64,000 nucleotides of DNA from Beijerinckia sp. 28-YEA-48 (GTDB lineage Bacteria; Pseudomonadota; Alphaproteobacteria; Rhizobiales; Beijerinckiaceae), in NCBI RefSeq assembly GCF_900104955.1, contig NZ_FNSI01000001.1:2390001-2454000 (forward strand), written 5' to 3'. The notes below the pieces were generated by a model, which was not told where the DNA came from, searched no databases, and saw only the letters and a program-made list of their open reading frames with translations. Below, in pieces: positions 44,576 to 55,327 of this stretch. A program made the position numbers and the translations under genes. Each line of letters begins with the position of its first letter. Positions within the stretch are counted from its first letter, which is position 1.

Positions 44576-46624
44576 CTACTCCGCCGCCTGCTGCATGCGC
44601 CCACGCGCCAAAGCCGAACATTCGGCCATGACCGAGGAAGCGCGCGCGATCGGGTTCGTCATATAGAAATCCGTGATGGGAGACGCGAAAGCTTCCTTGC
44701 CCGGCGCGCCTGTCGCGGTGATGTTCATACTCGCGCCCGGCGCGATCTGCTCGAGACGGGCGAGATGCGGCTGCTCGGCATAGAGCGCCTTGCGCAGCGC
44801 GCCGAGGGAGTCGAACGGCAGGCGCTGGCCCAGCACATCCGAAAGCGCCCGCAGGATCGCCCAATCTTCGCGCGCATCGCCCGGCGGGAAAGCCGCGCGC
44901 GCCGCCATCTGAACACGACCTTCCGTGTTCACATAGGTGCCGCTCTTTTCCGTATAGGCCGCGCCCGGCAGGATGACGTCGGCACGATGTGCGCCACGGT
45001 CGCCATGGGAGCCCTGGTAAATGACGAAAGCGCCCGGCTTGATGTCGATCTCGTCGGCCCCCAAGTTGAACAGCACATCGACGCCGCCATTGGCCATGGC
45101 CGCCACATCGAGGCCACCTTCTCCCGGCACGAAGCCGAGATCGAGACCGCCGACGCGCGACGCCGCCGTGTGCAACACGCAGAAGCCGTTCCAGCCATCC
45201 TTCACGGCGCCAACGGCTTGCGCATATTTCGCCGCCATGGCGAGGATCGCCGCGCCATCGGGGCGCGCCAAGGCGCCCTGCCCGACGATGATCATCGGCT
45301 TCTGGCTACCCTGCGGCGGATACTCGACCAGATTGGCGAGCGATTCCGGGCCGGCGCCTTGATAGTCGTAAACATAAGTCAGGTCGGCACGTTCACCGAC
45401 GACGCTGATCTTAAGACCGCCACGCAGCCAACGCTTGCGGATGCGCGCGTTGAGCACAGGCGCTTCGCGGCGCGGATTGGCGCCGACGATGAGGATCGAA
45501 TCCGCTTCCTCGATGCCCGCGACCGTGGCGTTGAAGAGATAGGAAGCGCGGCCGAACTTCGGATCGAGCTTGGTGCCATCCTGGCGGCAATCGATATTGC
45601 CGGAGCCGAGCTTCTGCATCAGCGCCTTCAGCGCATACATCTCTTCCGCGGCGGCGAGATCACCGGCGATGGCGCCGATCTTCGCAGGGCTTGTCGCCTT
45701 CACCTTCGCGGCGATGGCGGCGAAAGCTTCTTGCCAGCTCGCCTGGCGTAGTCTGCCGTTCTCACGCAGATAAGGCCGATCGAGGCGCTGAGTGCCCAGG
45801 CCGTCGACGATCTGGCGGGTCTTGTCGGAAATCCATTCCTCGTTCACCGCGTCGTTGACGCGCGGCAGGATGCGCATGACCTCGCGTCCGCGCGTATCGA
45901 CGCGGATGGCGGAGCCCAGGGCGTCCATCACGTCAACCGATTCCGTCTTCTGCATTTCCCACGGCCGCGCCTTGAAATTCTGCGGCTTGGGCAGCAGCGC
46001 GCCGACCGGGCAGAGATCAGCGACATTGCCTTGCAGCTCGGAGGTCATCGCCGTTTCGAGATAGGTGGTGATCTCCATATCCTCGCCGCGGCCGATAGCG
46101 CCCATGTCGCCGGTGCCGGCGACTTCCGCCGTGAAGCGGACACAGCGCGTGCAATGGATGCAGCGGTTCATCGAAGTCTTGACCAGCGGACCAATATATT
46201 TGTCCTCGACGGCGCGCTTGTTCTCGGCATAGCGCGAAGAATCGAGGCCAAAGCCCATGGCCTGGTCCTGCAGATCGCATTCGCCGCCCTGATCGCAGAT
46301 CGGACAATCGAGCGGATGATTGATGAGCAGGAATTCCATCACGCCTTCGCGCGCCTTCTTCACCATCGGTGTGTTGGTGAAGACCTGCGGCGCTTCGCCG
46401 TTCGGGCCCGGGCGCAGATCGCGCACTGCCATGGCGCATGAGGCCGCCGGCTTAGGCGGTCCGCCCTTCACCTCGACCAAACACATGCGGCAATTGCCGG
46501 CCACCGACAAACGTTCGTGGAAGCAGAAGCGCGGCACTTCCGCGCCCGCGGCTTCGCACGCCTGGAGGAGCGTATACTCTCCCGGGACGTCGACTTCCGA
46601 ACCGTCAACGATGATCTTGGTCAT
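44576..46624 (-). CDS. nuoG: NADH-quinone oxidoreductase subunit G
   Basis: A 682-residue complex I subunit. The N-terminal [2Fe-2S] domain has [20 protein letters not shown], then the His-coordinated [4Fe-4S] site ([18 protein letters not shown]), a second [4Fe-4S] set ([19 protein letters not shown]), and a large molybdopterin-oxidoreductase-like domain without cofactor. Short length is typical of alphaproteobacterial and mitochondrial NuoG. AGGAAGGCACG precedes the ATG; a 68-base gap separates it from nuoF. Confidence 0.96.
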   Translation of the reverse strand: MTKIIVDGSEVDVPGEYTLLQACEAAGAEVPRFCFHERLSVAGNCRMCLVEVKGGPPKPAASCAMAVRDLRPGPNGEAPQVFTNTPMVKKAREGVMEFLLINHPLDCPICDQGGECDLQDQAMGFGLDSSRYAENKRAVEDKYIGPLVKTSMNRCIHCTRCVRFTAEVAGTGDMGAIGRGEDMEITTYLETAMTSELQGNVADLCPVGALLPKPQNFKARPWEMQKTESVDVMDALGSAIRVDTRGREVMRILPRVNDAVNEEWISDKTRQIVDGLGTQRLDRPYLRENGRLRQASWQEAFAAIAAKVKATSPAKIGAIAGDLAAAEEMYALKALMQKLGSGNIDCRQDGTKLDPKFGRASYLFNATVAGIEEADSILIVGANPRREAPVLNARIRKRWLRGGLKISVVGERADLTYVYDYQGAGPESLANLVEYPPQGSQKPMIIVGQGALARPDGAAILAMAAKYAQAVGAVKDGWNGFCVLHTAASRVGGLDLGFVPGEGGLDVAAMANGGVDVLFNLGADEIDIKPGAFVIYQGSHGDRGAHRADVILPGAAYTEKSGTYVNTEGRVQMAARAAFPPGDAREDWAILRALSDVLGQRLPFDSLGALRKALYAEQPHLARLEQIAPGASMNITATGAPGKEAFASPITDFYMTNPIARASSVMAECSALARGRMQQAAE

Positions 46625-46692
46625 CGTGCCTTCCTGTCTCTTTCACGTTTCGCGCCGCGGTGCTCCGCCACGCAAAGTCCAAAACTGTCGTC

Positions 46693-47994
46693 TTATTCCG
46701 CCGCCATACGCACAGTTTCGCTGTGCGGATTGGCGGAATAATCGTCGATGCGCTTTTCGATCTCATGCCGGAAATGGGTGATGAGCCCCTGGATCGGCCA
46801 AGCCGCCGCGTCGCCGAGCGCGCAGATGGTGTGGCCTTCAATTTGTTTCGACACATCGAGCAGCATGTCGATCTCACGCTTCTGGGCGCGGCCTTCGGCC
46901 ATGCGGTTAAGCACGCGCCACATCCAACCGGTGCCTTCGCGGCACGGCGTGCACTGACCGCAGCTCTCGTGCTTGTAGAAATAGGAAATGCGGGCGATGG
47001 CGCGGACGATGTCGGTCGACTTGTCCATGACGATCACTGCCGCCGTGCCGAGGCCGGAGCGCAGCTTCGACAGGCTGTCGAAATCCATCGGGCAATCGAT
47101 GATCTGATCGGCCGGCACGCAACGCACCGACGAGCCGCCGGGAATCACCGCCAGCAGATTGTCCCAGCCGCCACGGATGCCGCCGCAATGCTTGTCGATA
47201 AGCTCGCGGAACGGAATGCTCATCGCCTCTTCGACATTGCACGGCTTGTTGACGTGGCCGGAGACGCAGAACAGTTTTGTGCCGGCGTTGTTCTTCTGGC
47301 CGAAGCCGAGGAACCAGCTGGCGCCGCGACGCAGGATGGTCGGCGCGACGGCGATCGATTCCACGTTGTTCACCGTCGTCGGGCAGCCATAGAGGCCCAT
47401 GTTCGCCGGGAACGGCGGTTTCATGCGCGGCATGCCCTTTTTGCCTTCAAGGCTTTCGAGCAGCGCGGTCTCTTCACCGCAGATATAAGCGCCGGCGCCA
47501 TGGTGAACGTAAAGGTCGAACGGCCAGCCGTGGACATTGTTGGGGCCGATGAGATTGGCCGCATAGGCCTCATCAACGGCGCGCTGCAACGCTTCACGCT
47601 CGGCGATATATTCACCGCGAATGTAGATGTAGCAGGCATGCGCGCCCATGGCGAAGGAAGCGATCAGGCAGCCTTCGATCAGCAGATGCGGATCGTTGCG
47701 CATGATCTCGCGATCCTTGCAGGTGCCAGGCTCCGATTCGTCGGCATTGACGACGAGATAGGACGGCCGCATCGGGTCGGGCTTCGGCATGAACGACCAT
47801 TTAAGGCCAGTCGGGAAGCCGGCGCCGCCGCGTCCCCGCAGCCCGGAGGCCTTCATCTCGTTGATGACCCAGCTGACGCCCTGGTCGATGAGAAGCTTGG
47901 TGCCATCCCATGCGCCGCGCATGCGCGCCTCTTTCAGAGACGGCGACTGGAAGCCGTAGAGATTGGTGAAGATGCGATCCTTGTCAGCGAGCAT
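46693..47994 (-). CDS. nuoF: NADH-quinone oxidoreductase subunit F
   Basis: A 433-residue NADH- and FMN-binding complex I subunit. [16 protein letters not shown] is the FMN/NADH site, [19 protein letters not shown] a second nucleotide-binding block, and [14 protein letters not shown] plus a later Cys binds the N3 [4Fe-4S] cluster. AAGGTGAACC precedes the ATG, nine bases after nuoE. Confidence 0.97.
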   Translation of the reverse strand: MLADKDRIFTNLYGFQSPSLKEARMRGAWDGTKLLIDQGVSWVINEMKASGLRGRGGAGFPTGLKWSFMPKPDPMRPSYLVVNADESEPGTCKDREIMRNDPHLLIEGCLIASFAMGAHACYIYIRGEYIAEREALQRAVDEAYAANLIGPNNVHGWPFDLYVHHGAGAYICGEETALLESLEGKKGMPRMKPPFPANMGLYGCPTTVNNVESIAVAPTILRRGASWFLGFGQKNNAGTKLFCVSGHVNKPCNVEEAMSIPFRELIDKHCGGIRGGWDNLLAVIPGGSSVRCVPADQIIDCPMDFDSLSKLRSGLGTAAVIVMDKSTDIVRAIARISYFYKHESCGQCTPCREGTGWMWRVLNRMAEGRAQKREIDMLLDVSKQIEGHTICALGDAAAWPIQGLITHFRHEIEKRIDDYSANPHSETVRMAAE

Positions 47995-48003
47995 GGTTCA
48001 CCT

Positions 48004-48729
48004 TCAACTCTTGTTGGCCGCTTCGGCGGCCGCCTTTTCAGCAGCGGCCTTCTCGGCAGCAGCTTTTTCAGCAGCTCTTGCTTCGTCGAAACGCGCCTTC
48101 CAACTGCCAACGACGGAACCGTCATAGAGCGTCGCGTCCGTCAGTGTCGTGCCCTTCCCGGGCTCCGGTTCAGAACCGATACGGCCGATCTGCGATCCCG
48201 TCTTCACCGGGCGACCGGCGGCGAGATCGTCGAGCAGCTTTTCCATCAGTTCTGGCGTCAGATCCTCGAAGTAGTCATCGTTGATCTGCACCATCGGCGC
48301 GTTGCAGCAGGCGCCCAAGCATTCCACTTCCAGCCAAGCGAATTTGCCATCGGCTGAAACATGACGCTGTTCGCCGATGCGCTTCTCGAGCACGGCCTTG
48401 ATGTCGTTGGCGCCGCGCAGGGCGCACGGCGTCGTGCCGCAGAGCTGCACGAAATGGCGGCCAACCGGTTCGAGATTGAACATCGAATAGAAGGTCGCGA
48501 CTTCGAGCACGCGGATATAGGGCATGGCCAGCATGTCAGCGACTTTTTCGATCGCTTTCTGCGGCAGCCAATAATCATTCTGCGCCATCGCCTTCCACAA
48601 AAGCGGAATGACGGCGGATGCCTGACGACCAAGCGGATACTTGGCGATCTGGTCGTCGCACCACGCCCGGTTTTCCGGGGTGAATTCGAAACTGGCGGGT
48701 TGTTGTTCAGCGAGACGGCGGACTGTCAT
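48004..48729 (-). CDS. nuoE: NADH-quinone oxidoreductase subunit E
   Basis: A 241-residue complex I subunit with a thioredoxin-like [2Fe-2S] domain: Cys pairs in QLCGTTPC and CLGACCNAP. The residues after about 200 are an unusual helical tail of AAEKAAAEK repeats ending in AANKS. This charged Ala/Lys tail is longer than in many homologues. The start at 48729 lacks a strong ribosome site; nuoD ends 17 bases upstream. Confidence 0.95.
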   Translation of the reverse strand: MTVRRLAEQQPASFEFTPENRAWCDDQIAKYPLGRQASAVIPLLWKAMAQNDYWLPQKAIEKVADMLAMPYIRVLEVATFYSMFNLEPVGRHFVQLCGTTPCALRGANDIKAVLEKRIGEQRHVSADGKFAWLEVECLGACCNAPMVQINDDYFEDLTPELMEKLLDDLAAGRPVKTGSQIGRIGSEPEPGKGTTLTDATLYDGSVVGSWKARFDEARAAEKAAAEKAAAEKAAAEAANKS

Positions 48730-48746
48730 GGTTTATCTGGACCGGA

Positions 48747-49982
48747 TCAGCGGTCCACCTCCCCGAACACGATGTCGAGAGATCCAAGGATCGCGCTGAC
48801 GTCGGCCAGCATGTGCTTGCGGCACATGAAGTCCATCGCCTGCAGGTGAGCAAAACCCGGCGCGCGGATTTTGCAGCGGTACGGCTTGTTGGTGCCATCG
48901 GCGACGAGATAGACGCCGAACTCGCCCTTCGGCGCCTCGACGGCGGTGTAAACTTCGCCCGCTGGCACGTGGAAGCCTTCGGTAAAGAGCTTGAAGTGAT
49001 GGATCAGCGATTCCATCGAGCGCTTCATTTCCGGGCGCATGGGCGCGACGACCTTGTGATCGACGGTGGCGACCGGGCCCTGCCCCTGCGGGCTCATCAG
49101 CCGCTCGACGCATTGCTTCATGATGCGGACCGACTGGCGCATCTCTTCCATGCGGATGACCTGGCGATCGTAGTTGTCGCCGTTGCGTCCGATCGGAATG
49201 TCGAATTCCATTTCCTCGTAGCACTCATAGGGCTGCGACTTGCGCAAATCCCAGGGCGCGCCGGAGCCGCGCACCATCACACCGGAGAAACCCCACTTCC
49301 AGCATTCTTCCAAGGTCACGACGCCGATATCGACGTTGCGTTGCTTGAAGATGCGGTTGTCGAGGAACAGCGCGGTGAGATCGTCGCAGACCTTGAGGAA
49401 CGGATCGCAGAACTTGCCGATATCTTCGATCAGCTCGGGCGGGCAGTCGCGCGCGACGCCGCCGGGACGGAAGTAATTGGCATGCATGCGCGCGCCCGAG
49501 GCACGCTCATAGAAGATCATCAGCTTCTCGCGCTCTTCGAAACCCCACAGCGGCGGGGTGAGCGCGCCGACGTCCATCGCCTGCGTCGTGACGTTGAGCA
49601 GATGCGACAGCAGGCGGCCGATTTCGCTGAACAGAACGCGGATGAGCTGGGCGCGATACGGCACTTCGATGCCGAGCAGCTTTTCGATCGCCAGGCAGAA
49701 CGCATGTTCCTGGTTCATCGGCGCGACATAGTCGAGCCTATCGAAATACGGCACGTTCTGCAGATAGGTGCGCGCTTCCATCAGCTTCTCGGTGCCGCGA
49801 TGCAGCAGGCCGATATGCGGATCGACGCGCTCGACGATCTCGCCGTCGAGTTCCAGCACAAGGCGCAGCACGCCGTGGGCCGCCGGATGCTGCGGGCCGA
49901 AATTGATCGAGAAATTGCGGACGGGGCCCTCTTCGGCCGCCGCCCGATCTTTCATAGCCTGATCGTTCATGACGCCGCTCAT
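48747..49982 (-). CDS. nuoD: NADH-quinone oxidoreductase subunit D
   Basis: A 411-residue complex I subunit related to hydrogenase large chains. [21 protein letters not shown] holds the quinone-site His region, and [10 protein letters not shown] and [15 protein letters not shown] are conserved. ATG 49982 overlaps the nuoC stop by four bases (ATGA), with AAGGCGAAGGG before it. Internal ATGs (MNDQAM) are alternative starts. Confidence 0.96.
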   Translation of the reverse strand: MSGVMNDQAMKDRAAAEEGPVRNFSINFGPQHPAAHGVLRLVLELDGEIVERVDPHIGLLHRGTEKLMEARTYLQNVPYFDRLDYVAPMNQEHAFCLAIEKLLGIEVPYRAQLIRVLFSEIGRLLSHLLNVTTQAMDVGALTPPLWGFEEREKLMIFYERASGARMHANYFRPGGVARDCPPELIEDIGKFCDPFLKVCDDLTALFLDNRIFKQRNVDIGVVTLEECWKWGFSGVMVRGSGAPWDLRKSQPYECYEEMEFDIPIGRNGDNYDRQVIRMEEMRQSVRIMKQCVERLMSPQGQGPVATVDHKVVAPMRPEMKRSMESLIHHFKLFTEGFHVPAGEVYTAVEAPKGEFGVYLVADGTNKPYRCKIRAPGFAHLQAMDFMCRKHMLADVSAILGSLDIVFGEVDR

Positions 49983-50584
49983 CCCTTCGCCTTTTCGTCG
50001 CCGGGCAGGACATAGTCCGGCTGGCCTTCCCAAGGGGACAGGAAGTCGAACTGGCGGAATTCCTGGGTCAGCTTGACCGGCTCGTTGACGACACGCTTCT
50101 GCGCATCGTCGTAGCGAACCTCGACATAGCCGGTCATCGGAAAATCCTTACGTAGCGGATGGCCGTCGAAACCATAGTCGGTCAGCAGGCGGCGCAGATC
50201 CGGATGATCGGCGAAGAGGATGCCGAACATGTCATAGGCCTCGCGCTCGAACCAATTGGCCGACGGCCAGACCGGAATGGCGGAGGCAATCGTTTCATCC
50301 TCGCCGATGAAAGCCTTGACGCGGATGCGCCGGTTATGGCGCGGCGACAGCGCGTGATAAACGACATCGAAGCGCTTTTCCCGCTGCGGATAGTCGACGG
50401 CCGTGATGTCAACGAGATTGACGAACAGGCAGTCGGGCGCCTCGTACAAATGCTTCAGCACATCGAGAATCCGAGCCGGATTGGCGATCACATTCAGCTC
50501 GCCGAAATCGACCGAGACACGCTCGATGGCGCCTGGCAGCGCTGCGGCGATACTGTCGCCAAGGGATTTCAAACCATCGTCCAT
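49979..50584 (-). CDS. nuoC: NADH-quinone oxidoreductase subunit C
   Basis: A 201-residue complex I subunit with the 30-kDa signature [20 protein letters not shown] followed by [20 protein letters not shown]. It is separate from nuoD, unlike the NuoCD fusion of enterobacteria. GGAGCTGGTT precedes the ATG. Confidence 0.97.
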   Translation of the reverse strand: MDDGLKSLGDSIAAALPGAIERVSVDFGELNVIANPARILDVLKHLYEAPDCLFVNLVDITAVDYPQREKRFDVVYHALSPRHNRRIRVKAFIGEDETIASAIPVWPSANWFEREAYDMFGILFADHPDLRRLLTDYGFDGHPLRKDFPMTGYVEVRYDDAQKRVVNEPVKLTQEFRQFDFLSPWEGQPDYVLPGDEKAKG

Positions 50585-50623
50585 AACCAGCTCCGGTTTA
50601 CGCCTGCGAGGGCAGACGCAGCC

Positions 50624-51193
50624 TCAGCGTTCAATCGTTCCGACGCGCCGAATCTTCTTTTGCAGAAGCAGCACGCCGTAGAGCAGCGCCTCGGCCGAGG
50701 GCGGGCAGCCGGGAACATAGATGTCCACCGGCACCACACGGTCGCAGCCGCGCACAACTGAATAAGAATAATGATAATAGCCGCCGCCGTTTGCGCACGA
50801 TCCCATGGAGATGACGTAACGCGGTTCGGGCATCTGGTCGTAGACCTTACGCAGCGCCGGGGCCATTTTATTGGTCAGCGTGCCAGCGACGATCATCACG
50901 TCGGACTGGCGCGGGCTGGCGCGCGGCGCGAAGCCGAAACGCTCGACGTCATAACGCGGCATCGACAGCTGCATCATTTCTACGGCGCAACAGGCCAGGC
51001 CGAACGTCATCCACATCAGCGAGCCGGTACGGGCCCACTGAATGAGATCATCGCTCGCGGTGACGATGAAGCCCTTGTCGGCGAGCTGATCGTTAATCTG
51101 CATGAAAAACGGATCGCGCGAGCCGACCGGCTTGCCGGTCGCCGGATCAAGAATGCCCTGAGGGCTCTGTGCAACGAGGGTCTGGTTGGCCAT
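50624..51193 (-). CDS. nuoB: NADH-quinone oxidoreductase subunit B
   Basis: A 189-residue complex I subunit binding cluster N2 through the tandem Cys of [33 protein letters not shown] and [18 protein letters not shown] 51193 overlaps the nuoA stop by one base (TGATG) and has GGAGTGGG upstream; a longer frame start at 51223 lies inside nuoA. Confidence 0.97.
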   Translation of the reverse strand: MANQTLVAQSPQGILDPATGKPVGSRDPFFMQINDQLADKGFIVTASDDLIQWARTGSLMWMTFGLACCAVEMMQLSMPRYDVERFGFAPRASPRQSDVMIVAGTLTNKMAPALRKVYDQMPEPRYVISMGSCANGGGYYHYSYSVVRGCDRVVPVDIYVPGCPPSAEALLYGVLLLQKKIRRVGTIER

Positions 51194-51558
51194 CAATCCC
51201 ACTCCAACGCGCCCTTGGTCCATTCATAGATGAAGCCAATCGTCAGGACGCCCAAGAAAATCATCATCGACCAGAAACCGAACACACCAATTTCCTTGAA
51301 GGCGACAGCCCAGGGAAACAGGAAAGCCACTTCAAGGTCGAAGACAATGAACAGCAGCGAGACGAGATAGAATCGAACGTCGAATTTCATGCGCGCGTCG
51401 TCGAAGGCGTTGAACCCGCATTCGTAGGCCGACAGCTTTTCCGGATCCGGCGACTTATAAGCCAGAAGGAAAGGCGCGATCAGCAACGCGCCCGCGATAA
51501 CGGCCGCGATAGCGATGAAAACGACCAAGGGAAGGTAGGCGTTGATCAGTTCAGACAT
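51193..51558 (-). CDS. nuoA: NADH-quinone oxidoreductase subunit A
   Basis: A 121-residue, three-helix complex I subunit. [20 protein letters not shown] is the conserved loop including the quinone-site Cys. ATG 51558 gives the usual MSEL start; the frame extends upstream without a better site. First gene of the nuo operon; its promoter should lie in the 176 bases between here and the chromate-type genes. Confidence 0.95.
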   Translation of the reverse strand: MSELINAYLPLVVFIAIAAVIAGALLIAPFLLAYKSPDPEKLSAYECGFNAFDDARMKFDVRFYLVSLLFIVFDLEVAFLFPWAVAFKEIGVFGFWSMMIFLGVLTIGFIYEWTKGALEWD

Positions 51559-51734
51559 TGGTCTGTCCAGGGGCGCCAGGGGCCGGCGCGAAGCTTCCCG
51601 CATCGCCCGACGTGCGGCCCCACGCACGCCTCACCGGTAACACGGCCGGAGGACTATCCCAGCCTTCGTTGCGGCGCAAGATGAACATCGCATCACAACA
51701 GCGGCAAATCGGTGCGTAAACGGCTGGATTTCCT

Positions 51735-52283
51735 TCAGACAATTAACAAGATCCCCATGCGATTGGCCGCAATCCCCGCCAAGGCGCCGCCGGCGATCAC
51801 CCACAGCGGATTGCGCTTCACCAGAAACATGAACGTAGCCGCTGCGGCAGTGATCAAAACGCCGATCCAGTCATGATCGGCCACCTGGGCGGTGATGAGC
51901 CCCGAGGCCAGGGTCAAGCCGACGACGCAGGGCGCCAGCGCCCGTTTCACGGCACCGAGCCAAAGTGTCTCACGTAGCCGCTCGGCCATCCGACCGACGA
52001 AAAGGGCCAACACGCTCGGTGGCCCGATAATGGCCACCGTGGAGGCCAAAAGCCCACCGATTCCTGCGATTTTCAGCCCCAGGAGGCTGACGACCAGCAT
52101 ATTCGGGCCTGGCGCGATCTGCGCCAAAGTGACCACATGGGCGAAATCGGCGTTGCTGAGCCAGCCGTGCACATCAACGATCTGGCGGTGAAACTCGGGA
52201 ATCAGGGTGCTGCCGCCGCCAATCGACAGAAAGGCGACGCTGACGAAGGTGAACGCGACCTTCCAGACGAGCCCTGACATCAT
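51735..52283 (-). CDS. Chromate-transporter (CHR) family protein, second half-size subunit
   Basis: A 182-residue, six-helix single-domain CHR protein. FLSIGGGSTLIPEFHRQIV and TLAQIAPGPNMLVVSLLG are the usual GG-rich and PGP blocks. Its ATG overlaps the stop of the other CHR gene by four bases (ATGA), the normal arrangement of paired short CHR genes whose products work as a heterodimer. Substrate (chromate, sulfate or another anion) cannot be told. Confidence 0.88.
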   Translation of the reverse strand: MMSGLVWKVAFTFVSVAFLSIGGGSTLIPEFHRQIVDVHGWLSNADFAHVVTLAQIAPGPNMLVVSLLGLKIAGIGGLLASTVAIIGPPSVLALFVGRMAERLRETLWLGAVKRALAPCVVGLTLASGLITAQVADHDWIGVLITAAAATFMFLVKRNPLWVIAGGALAGIAANRMGILLIV

Positions 52284-52957
52284 GACCGGCCTCCTGGCGG
52301 GTTCCGGCGCACCATATAAAGGGCCGTCACCACCGACAGCGGCACAATCGTCAGCACTACGACGGCCAGTGGCAGGCGGAAAATCCCGATCGACAGGAAG
52401 GTGGCCAGGCCAAACACCGCGGCGACGATTGTGCGATCCAGGCCGCGAGCCATTTTCAGGCCTGTGCCAATGATCAGGCCAGCCACCGCCGAGGCGCCGC
52501 CGGCGATCGCCGCCTTGACGTCGGGCAAATAGGAAAAATGGTCGTAAGTCGTTACGATTATGAGGAGAATGATCAGCGGCATCAACAGCAGCGAGAACAG
52601 GCACACAGCCGCTCCCAGAACGCCGTGGTGGCGGTCGCCGAGCATCACCGAAGCATTGAGAATATTGCCGCCCGGGAGAACCGACGCAATTCCGAACAAT
52701 TCCACGAATTCTTTCATGGTCATCCAGCGGTTACGCTCGACGATGACGTAATTGGCGCTGGCGGCGATGCCACCAAAACCCAGCATGCCGATCAGCATGA
52801 AGCCGACAAACAATTCCCCCAGGGGAATGATGCGATCGGAGGGGGACGGATCGGGTGGCACTGGGAAATCCGGTGTGGCGGGATGCGCTTCCTCTAGCCC
52901 AGATTCGCGGGAAGTCGAATCCCCACTAGCGTCACCCGTCGGCCCGATCGCCCTCAC
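52280..52957 (-). CDS. Chromate-transporter (CHR) family protein, first half-size subunit
   Basis: A 225-residue CHR protein with a ~45-residue Pro/Ser-rich N-terminal extension, then six helices. FVGFMLIGMLGFGGIAASAN and VERNRWMTMKEFVELFGIAS match CHR domains, but the usual PGP motif reads VLPGGN. The GTG start overlaps the stop of the binding-protein gene by four bases (GTGA), so all three genes are coupled; part of the extension may be untranslated if an internal start is used. Confidence 0.83.
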   Translation of the reverse strand: MRAIGPTGDASGDSTSRESGLEEAHPATPDFPVPPDPSPSDRIIPLGELFVGFMLIGMLGFGGIAASANYVIVERNRWMTMKEFVELFGIASVLPGGNILNASVMLGDRHHGVLGAAVCLFSLLLMPLIILLIIVTTYDHFSYLPDVKAAIAGGASAVAGLIIGTGLKMARGLDRTIVAAVFGLATFLSIGIFRLPLAVVVLTIVPLSVVTALYMVRRNPPGGRS

Positions 52958-53880
52958 GCACGCGCGGCATTCAGATAGTAGCTTTCGTCGATAAACTTGC
53001 CGTGATCGCCCAACTGTTTCGGCGGAAGGGCGAATTTACTGCGCAATGTCAGCACCATATCCATGCCCAGAGGGTCCAGTTTCGCGCTCGGCTCGAAACC
53101 GCCCTCGGCCGCCAGCAGCTTGCGACAGGTGACCGGGATGAGCGCAGGCGGCATTTGCGGCAGGCGAGATTGCAACAAGCCATGCGCATCCTGCATGCCA
53201 CCCGCGCTGAACAACCAGCGCAGCGCCTCCAGATATCCGGCGATGAACCGCTCCAGCTCTGAGCGATGCGCGCTGGCCCAGGCCCGCCCGGCGCAGCCGA
53301 CGACGCCCTGGTAATGGGGAATCAGGGTGGCGGCGCTTTGCAGGACGCGGCAACCGGCCGCTTCCGCCATCAGCTCGAAGGGCGTCAGCACCAGAGTGGC
53401 AGCAAAACGGCCCTCCTTCAGCCCCTGGAAGCGCTCGACAACGCCGCCGGCGCGCTCGAAGTTCACGTCCGAAGTCGCGACGCCATTACGCTCGAGCATT
53501 TCTCTGAGGACGAAGGCGAAGCCTGTCGTCATGGCATCGACGGCGATCTTGCGGCCCTTGAGATCGGCATAGGAGGCGATGTCAGCCGTCGCCACCAGGC
53601 TGAGGAAAGCACTGTCGCTGCCCATGAAGGCGAAGAGATCGGGCGCGCGATCGAGCTGCACTTCGCCCTGCCCTTCCTGATAGGCGACGATGTTGTCGAA
53701 GCCGGTGAGACCGATCTGGCATTTGCCGCTGACCAATGCGGTCACCTGTTCGACCGAGCTCCCGGTGTAATGCAGGCGCACGTCGAGATCGCGGGCGGCG
53801 AAGTAACCCTTATCGATCGCCGCCCAGATCGGCAGGTTGAACCCGCCCGGAAAGGCGATGACGTCGATCGTGTCAGCCAT
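52954..53880 (-). CDS. NitT/TauT/SsuA-type substrate-binding protein lacking a signal peptide
   Basis: A 308-residue protein of the NMT1/SsuA-like type II binding fold: GGFNLPIWAAIDKGYFAARDL, SGKCQIGLTGFDNIVAYQ, LKGRKIAVDAMTTGFAFVL. The ATG, with GAGGACTC upstream, begins directly at the mature-like sequence, so no export signal is visible. It sits between livF and the CHR pair with overlaps on one side. It may be a cytoplasmic enzyme-like or sensor protein, or rely on an unrecognised start. Confidence 0.8.
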   Translation of the reverse strand: MADTIDVIAFPGGFNLPIWAAIDKGYFAARDLDVRLHYTGSSVEQVTALVSGKCQIGLTGFDNIVAYQEGQGEVQLDRAPDLFAFMGSDSAFLSLVATADIASYADLKGRKIAVDAMTTGFAFVLREMLERNGVATSDVNFERAGGVVERFQGLKEGRFAATLVLTPFELMAEAAGCRVLQSAATLIPHYQGVVGCAGRAWASAHRSELERFIAGYLEALRWLFSAGGMQDAHGLLQSRLPQMPPALIPVTCRKLLAAEGGFEPSAKLDPLGMDMVLTLRSKFALPPKQLGDHGKFIDESYYLNAARA

Positions 53881-53890
53881 ACAGAGTCCT

Positions 53891-54631
53891 CTATGCGCCG
53901 AGATAAAGCCGCCGGATCAGATCGCTGTTGTTGAGTTCGTCGCGGCTGCGGCCGGTGAAGGCGATCTGGCCGTGGACGATCACATAGCCGGCATCGGCGA
54001 CGCGGATGGCCTGGTTGAAATTCTGCTCGGCCATCAGCACGGTGAGGTTCTTCAGCCGCTTCAACTGGTCGATGACGTCGATGGTACGCGCGACGAAGAT
54101 CGGCGCGAGGCCGACGGAAGGTTCGTCAACGATAAGGATCTTCGGCTCCAGCATCAGCGCCCGCCCCAGCGCCACCATCTGCTGTTCACCGCCGCTCATC
54201 AGCGCGACCGGCTGACGACGCCGCTCGGCGAGGCGTGGAAAGGTCTCGAAGACGAAATCGAGATTGGCGACACGCTTGGCGCGTGCAGCTGGGCGATAGG
54301 CGCCAAGCAGAAGATTCTCCTCAACCGTCAGTTTCGGAAACAGGCGACGGCCTTCCGGCACCAGGCCTATGCCGAGATCGACAATCTCTTCCGTCGTCAG
54401 CTTCAGGAGATCATGGGGCTGCCCATCGATGTGGGCCTCGATCGAACCGACGCTCGGCTTGCACATGCCCATGATGCATTTGATCAGCGTACTCTTGCCG
54501 TTGCCGTTGACGCCAAGCAGCACCGCCGTCTGCCCCGAAGCGACATCGAGCGACACGTCCTCAAGGACACGGACCGCGCCATATCCCGCCGACAGGTTTC
54601 GGATGGCGATGCTATTGTCCAAGGTAGGCAC
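53891..54631 (-). CDS. livF: Branched-chain amino-acid-type ABC transporter ATPase (LivF)
   Basis: A 246-residue ATPase. Walker A is GVNGNGKST, the signature LMSGGEQQMVALGRAL, Walker B ILIVDEPSVGL, and the switch His lies in MAEQNFNQ-type context where a Gln-Asn replaces the usual His. It overlaps livG by 20 bases. Together with livG, livM, livH and the binding protein at 58190 it forms a complete HAAT-type importer. Confidence 0.94.
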   Translation of the reverse strand: MPTLDNSIAIRNLSAGYGAVRVLEDVSLDVASGQTAVLLGVNGNGKSTLIKCIMGMCKPSVGSIEAHIDGQPHDLLKLTTEEIVDLGIGLVPEGRRLFPKLTVEENLLLGAYRPAARAKRVANLDFVFETFPRLAERRRQPVALMSGGEQQMVALGRALMLEPKILIVDEPSVGLAPIFVARTIDVIDQLKRLKNLTVLMAEQNFNQAIRVADAGYVIVHGQIAFTGRSRDELNNSDLIRRLYLGA

Positions 54632-55325
54632 TCTCTACGATCGGATCCTTCACCACCGCCTGCGGATCGCCATCGGCCACTTTCTTGCCAGAGACGAGAA
54701 CCACGAGACGATCGGAAAAACTCATCACCGCCGACATGATGTGTTCGATCATGATGATCGTCACGCCATCGGTGCTCAGCTGGCGCAGGAAGGCGACGAT
54801 CTCGGTGACTTCCGAGCCCGAGAGGCCCGCCATGGCTTCATCGGCGAGCAGCAGCTTCGGCTCCGTCGCCACGGCGCGGATCAGTTCCAGCTTGCGCAAT
54901 TCGACCTGGGTGAGCGACGCCGGCAGCCAGTCGGCCTTGTCCTGCAAGGCGACGCGCGCCAGCAGATCATGGCAATGCTCGTCGATCGCCTTGGGCGGAC
55001 TGCGGCCGTAGAGCAATGGCACGCGGACATTTTCGGCAATGGTGAGGGAGCGGAACGGCTTTGGCAGCTGGAAGCTGCGGGCAACGCCCAGGCGAGTGCG
55101 CTCGTAAGCGCGCAGGCCGCGCAGATCCTGACCGAGAAAGCGGATCGCCCCCAGTTCAGGCGAGAAGACGCCACTCAGGCAATTGACCATGGTGCTCTTG
55201 CCCGAGCCGTTGGGGCCGATCAAACCGACGCGCTCGCCCTTGCCGACCGTGATGGTGATGTTGTCGAGCGCGATGAAGCCGCCGAATTTTTTGGTGATAG
55301 CATCGATTTCAAGGAAGGTGGTCAT
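54612..55325 (-). CDS. livG: Branched-chain amino-acid-type ABC transporter ATPase (LivG) with noncanonical signature
   Basis: A 237-residue ATPase with Walker A GPNGSGKST, Walker B KLLLADEAMAGL and switch His in MIEHIMSAV. The ABC signature, usually LSYGQ-like, reads SLTQVELRKLEL. Variants of this kind occur in some LivG subgroups. GGGAGGGTAGCC precedes ATG 55325, three bases after livM. Confidence 0.93.
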   Translation of the reverse strand: MTTFLEIDAITKKFGGFIALDNITITVGKGERVGLIGPNGSGKSTMVNCLSGVFSPELGAIRFLGQDLRGLRAYERTRLGVARSFQLPKPFRSLTIAENVRVPLLYGRSPPKAIDEHCHDLLARVALQDKADWLPASLTQVELRKLELIRAVATEPKLLLADEAMAGLSGSEVTEIVAFLRQLSTDGVTIIMIEHIMSAVMSFSDRLVVLVSGKKVADGDPQAVVKDPIVESAYLGQ

Positions 55326-55327
55326 GG

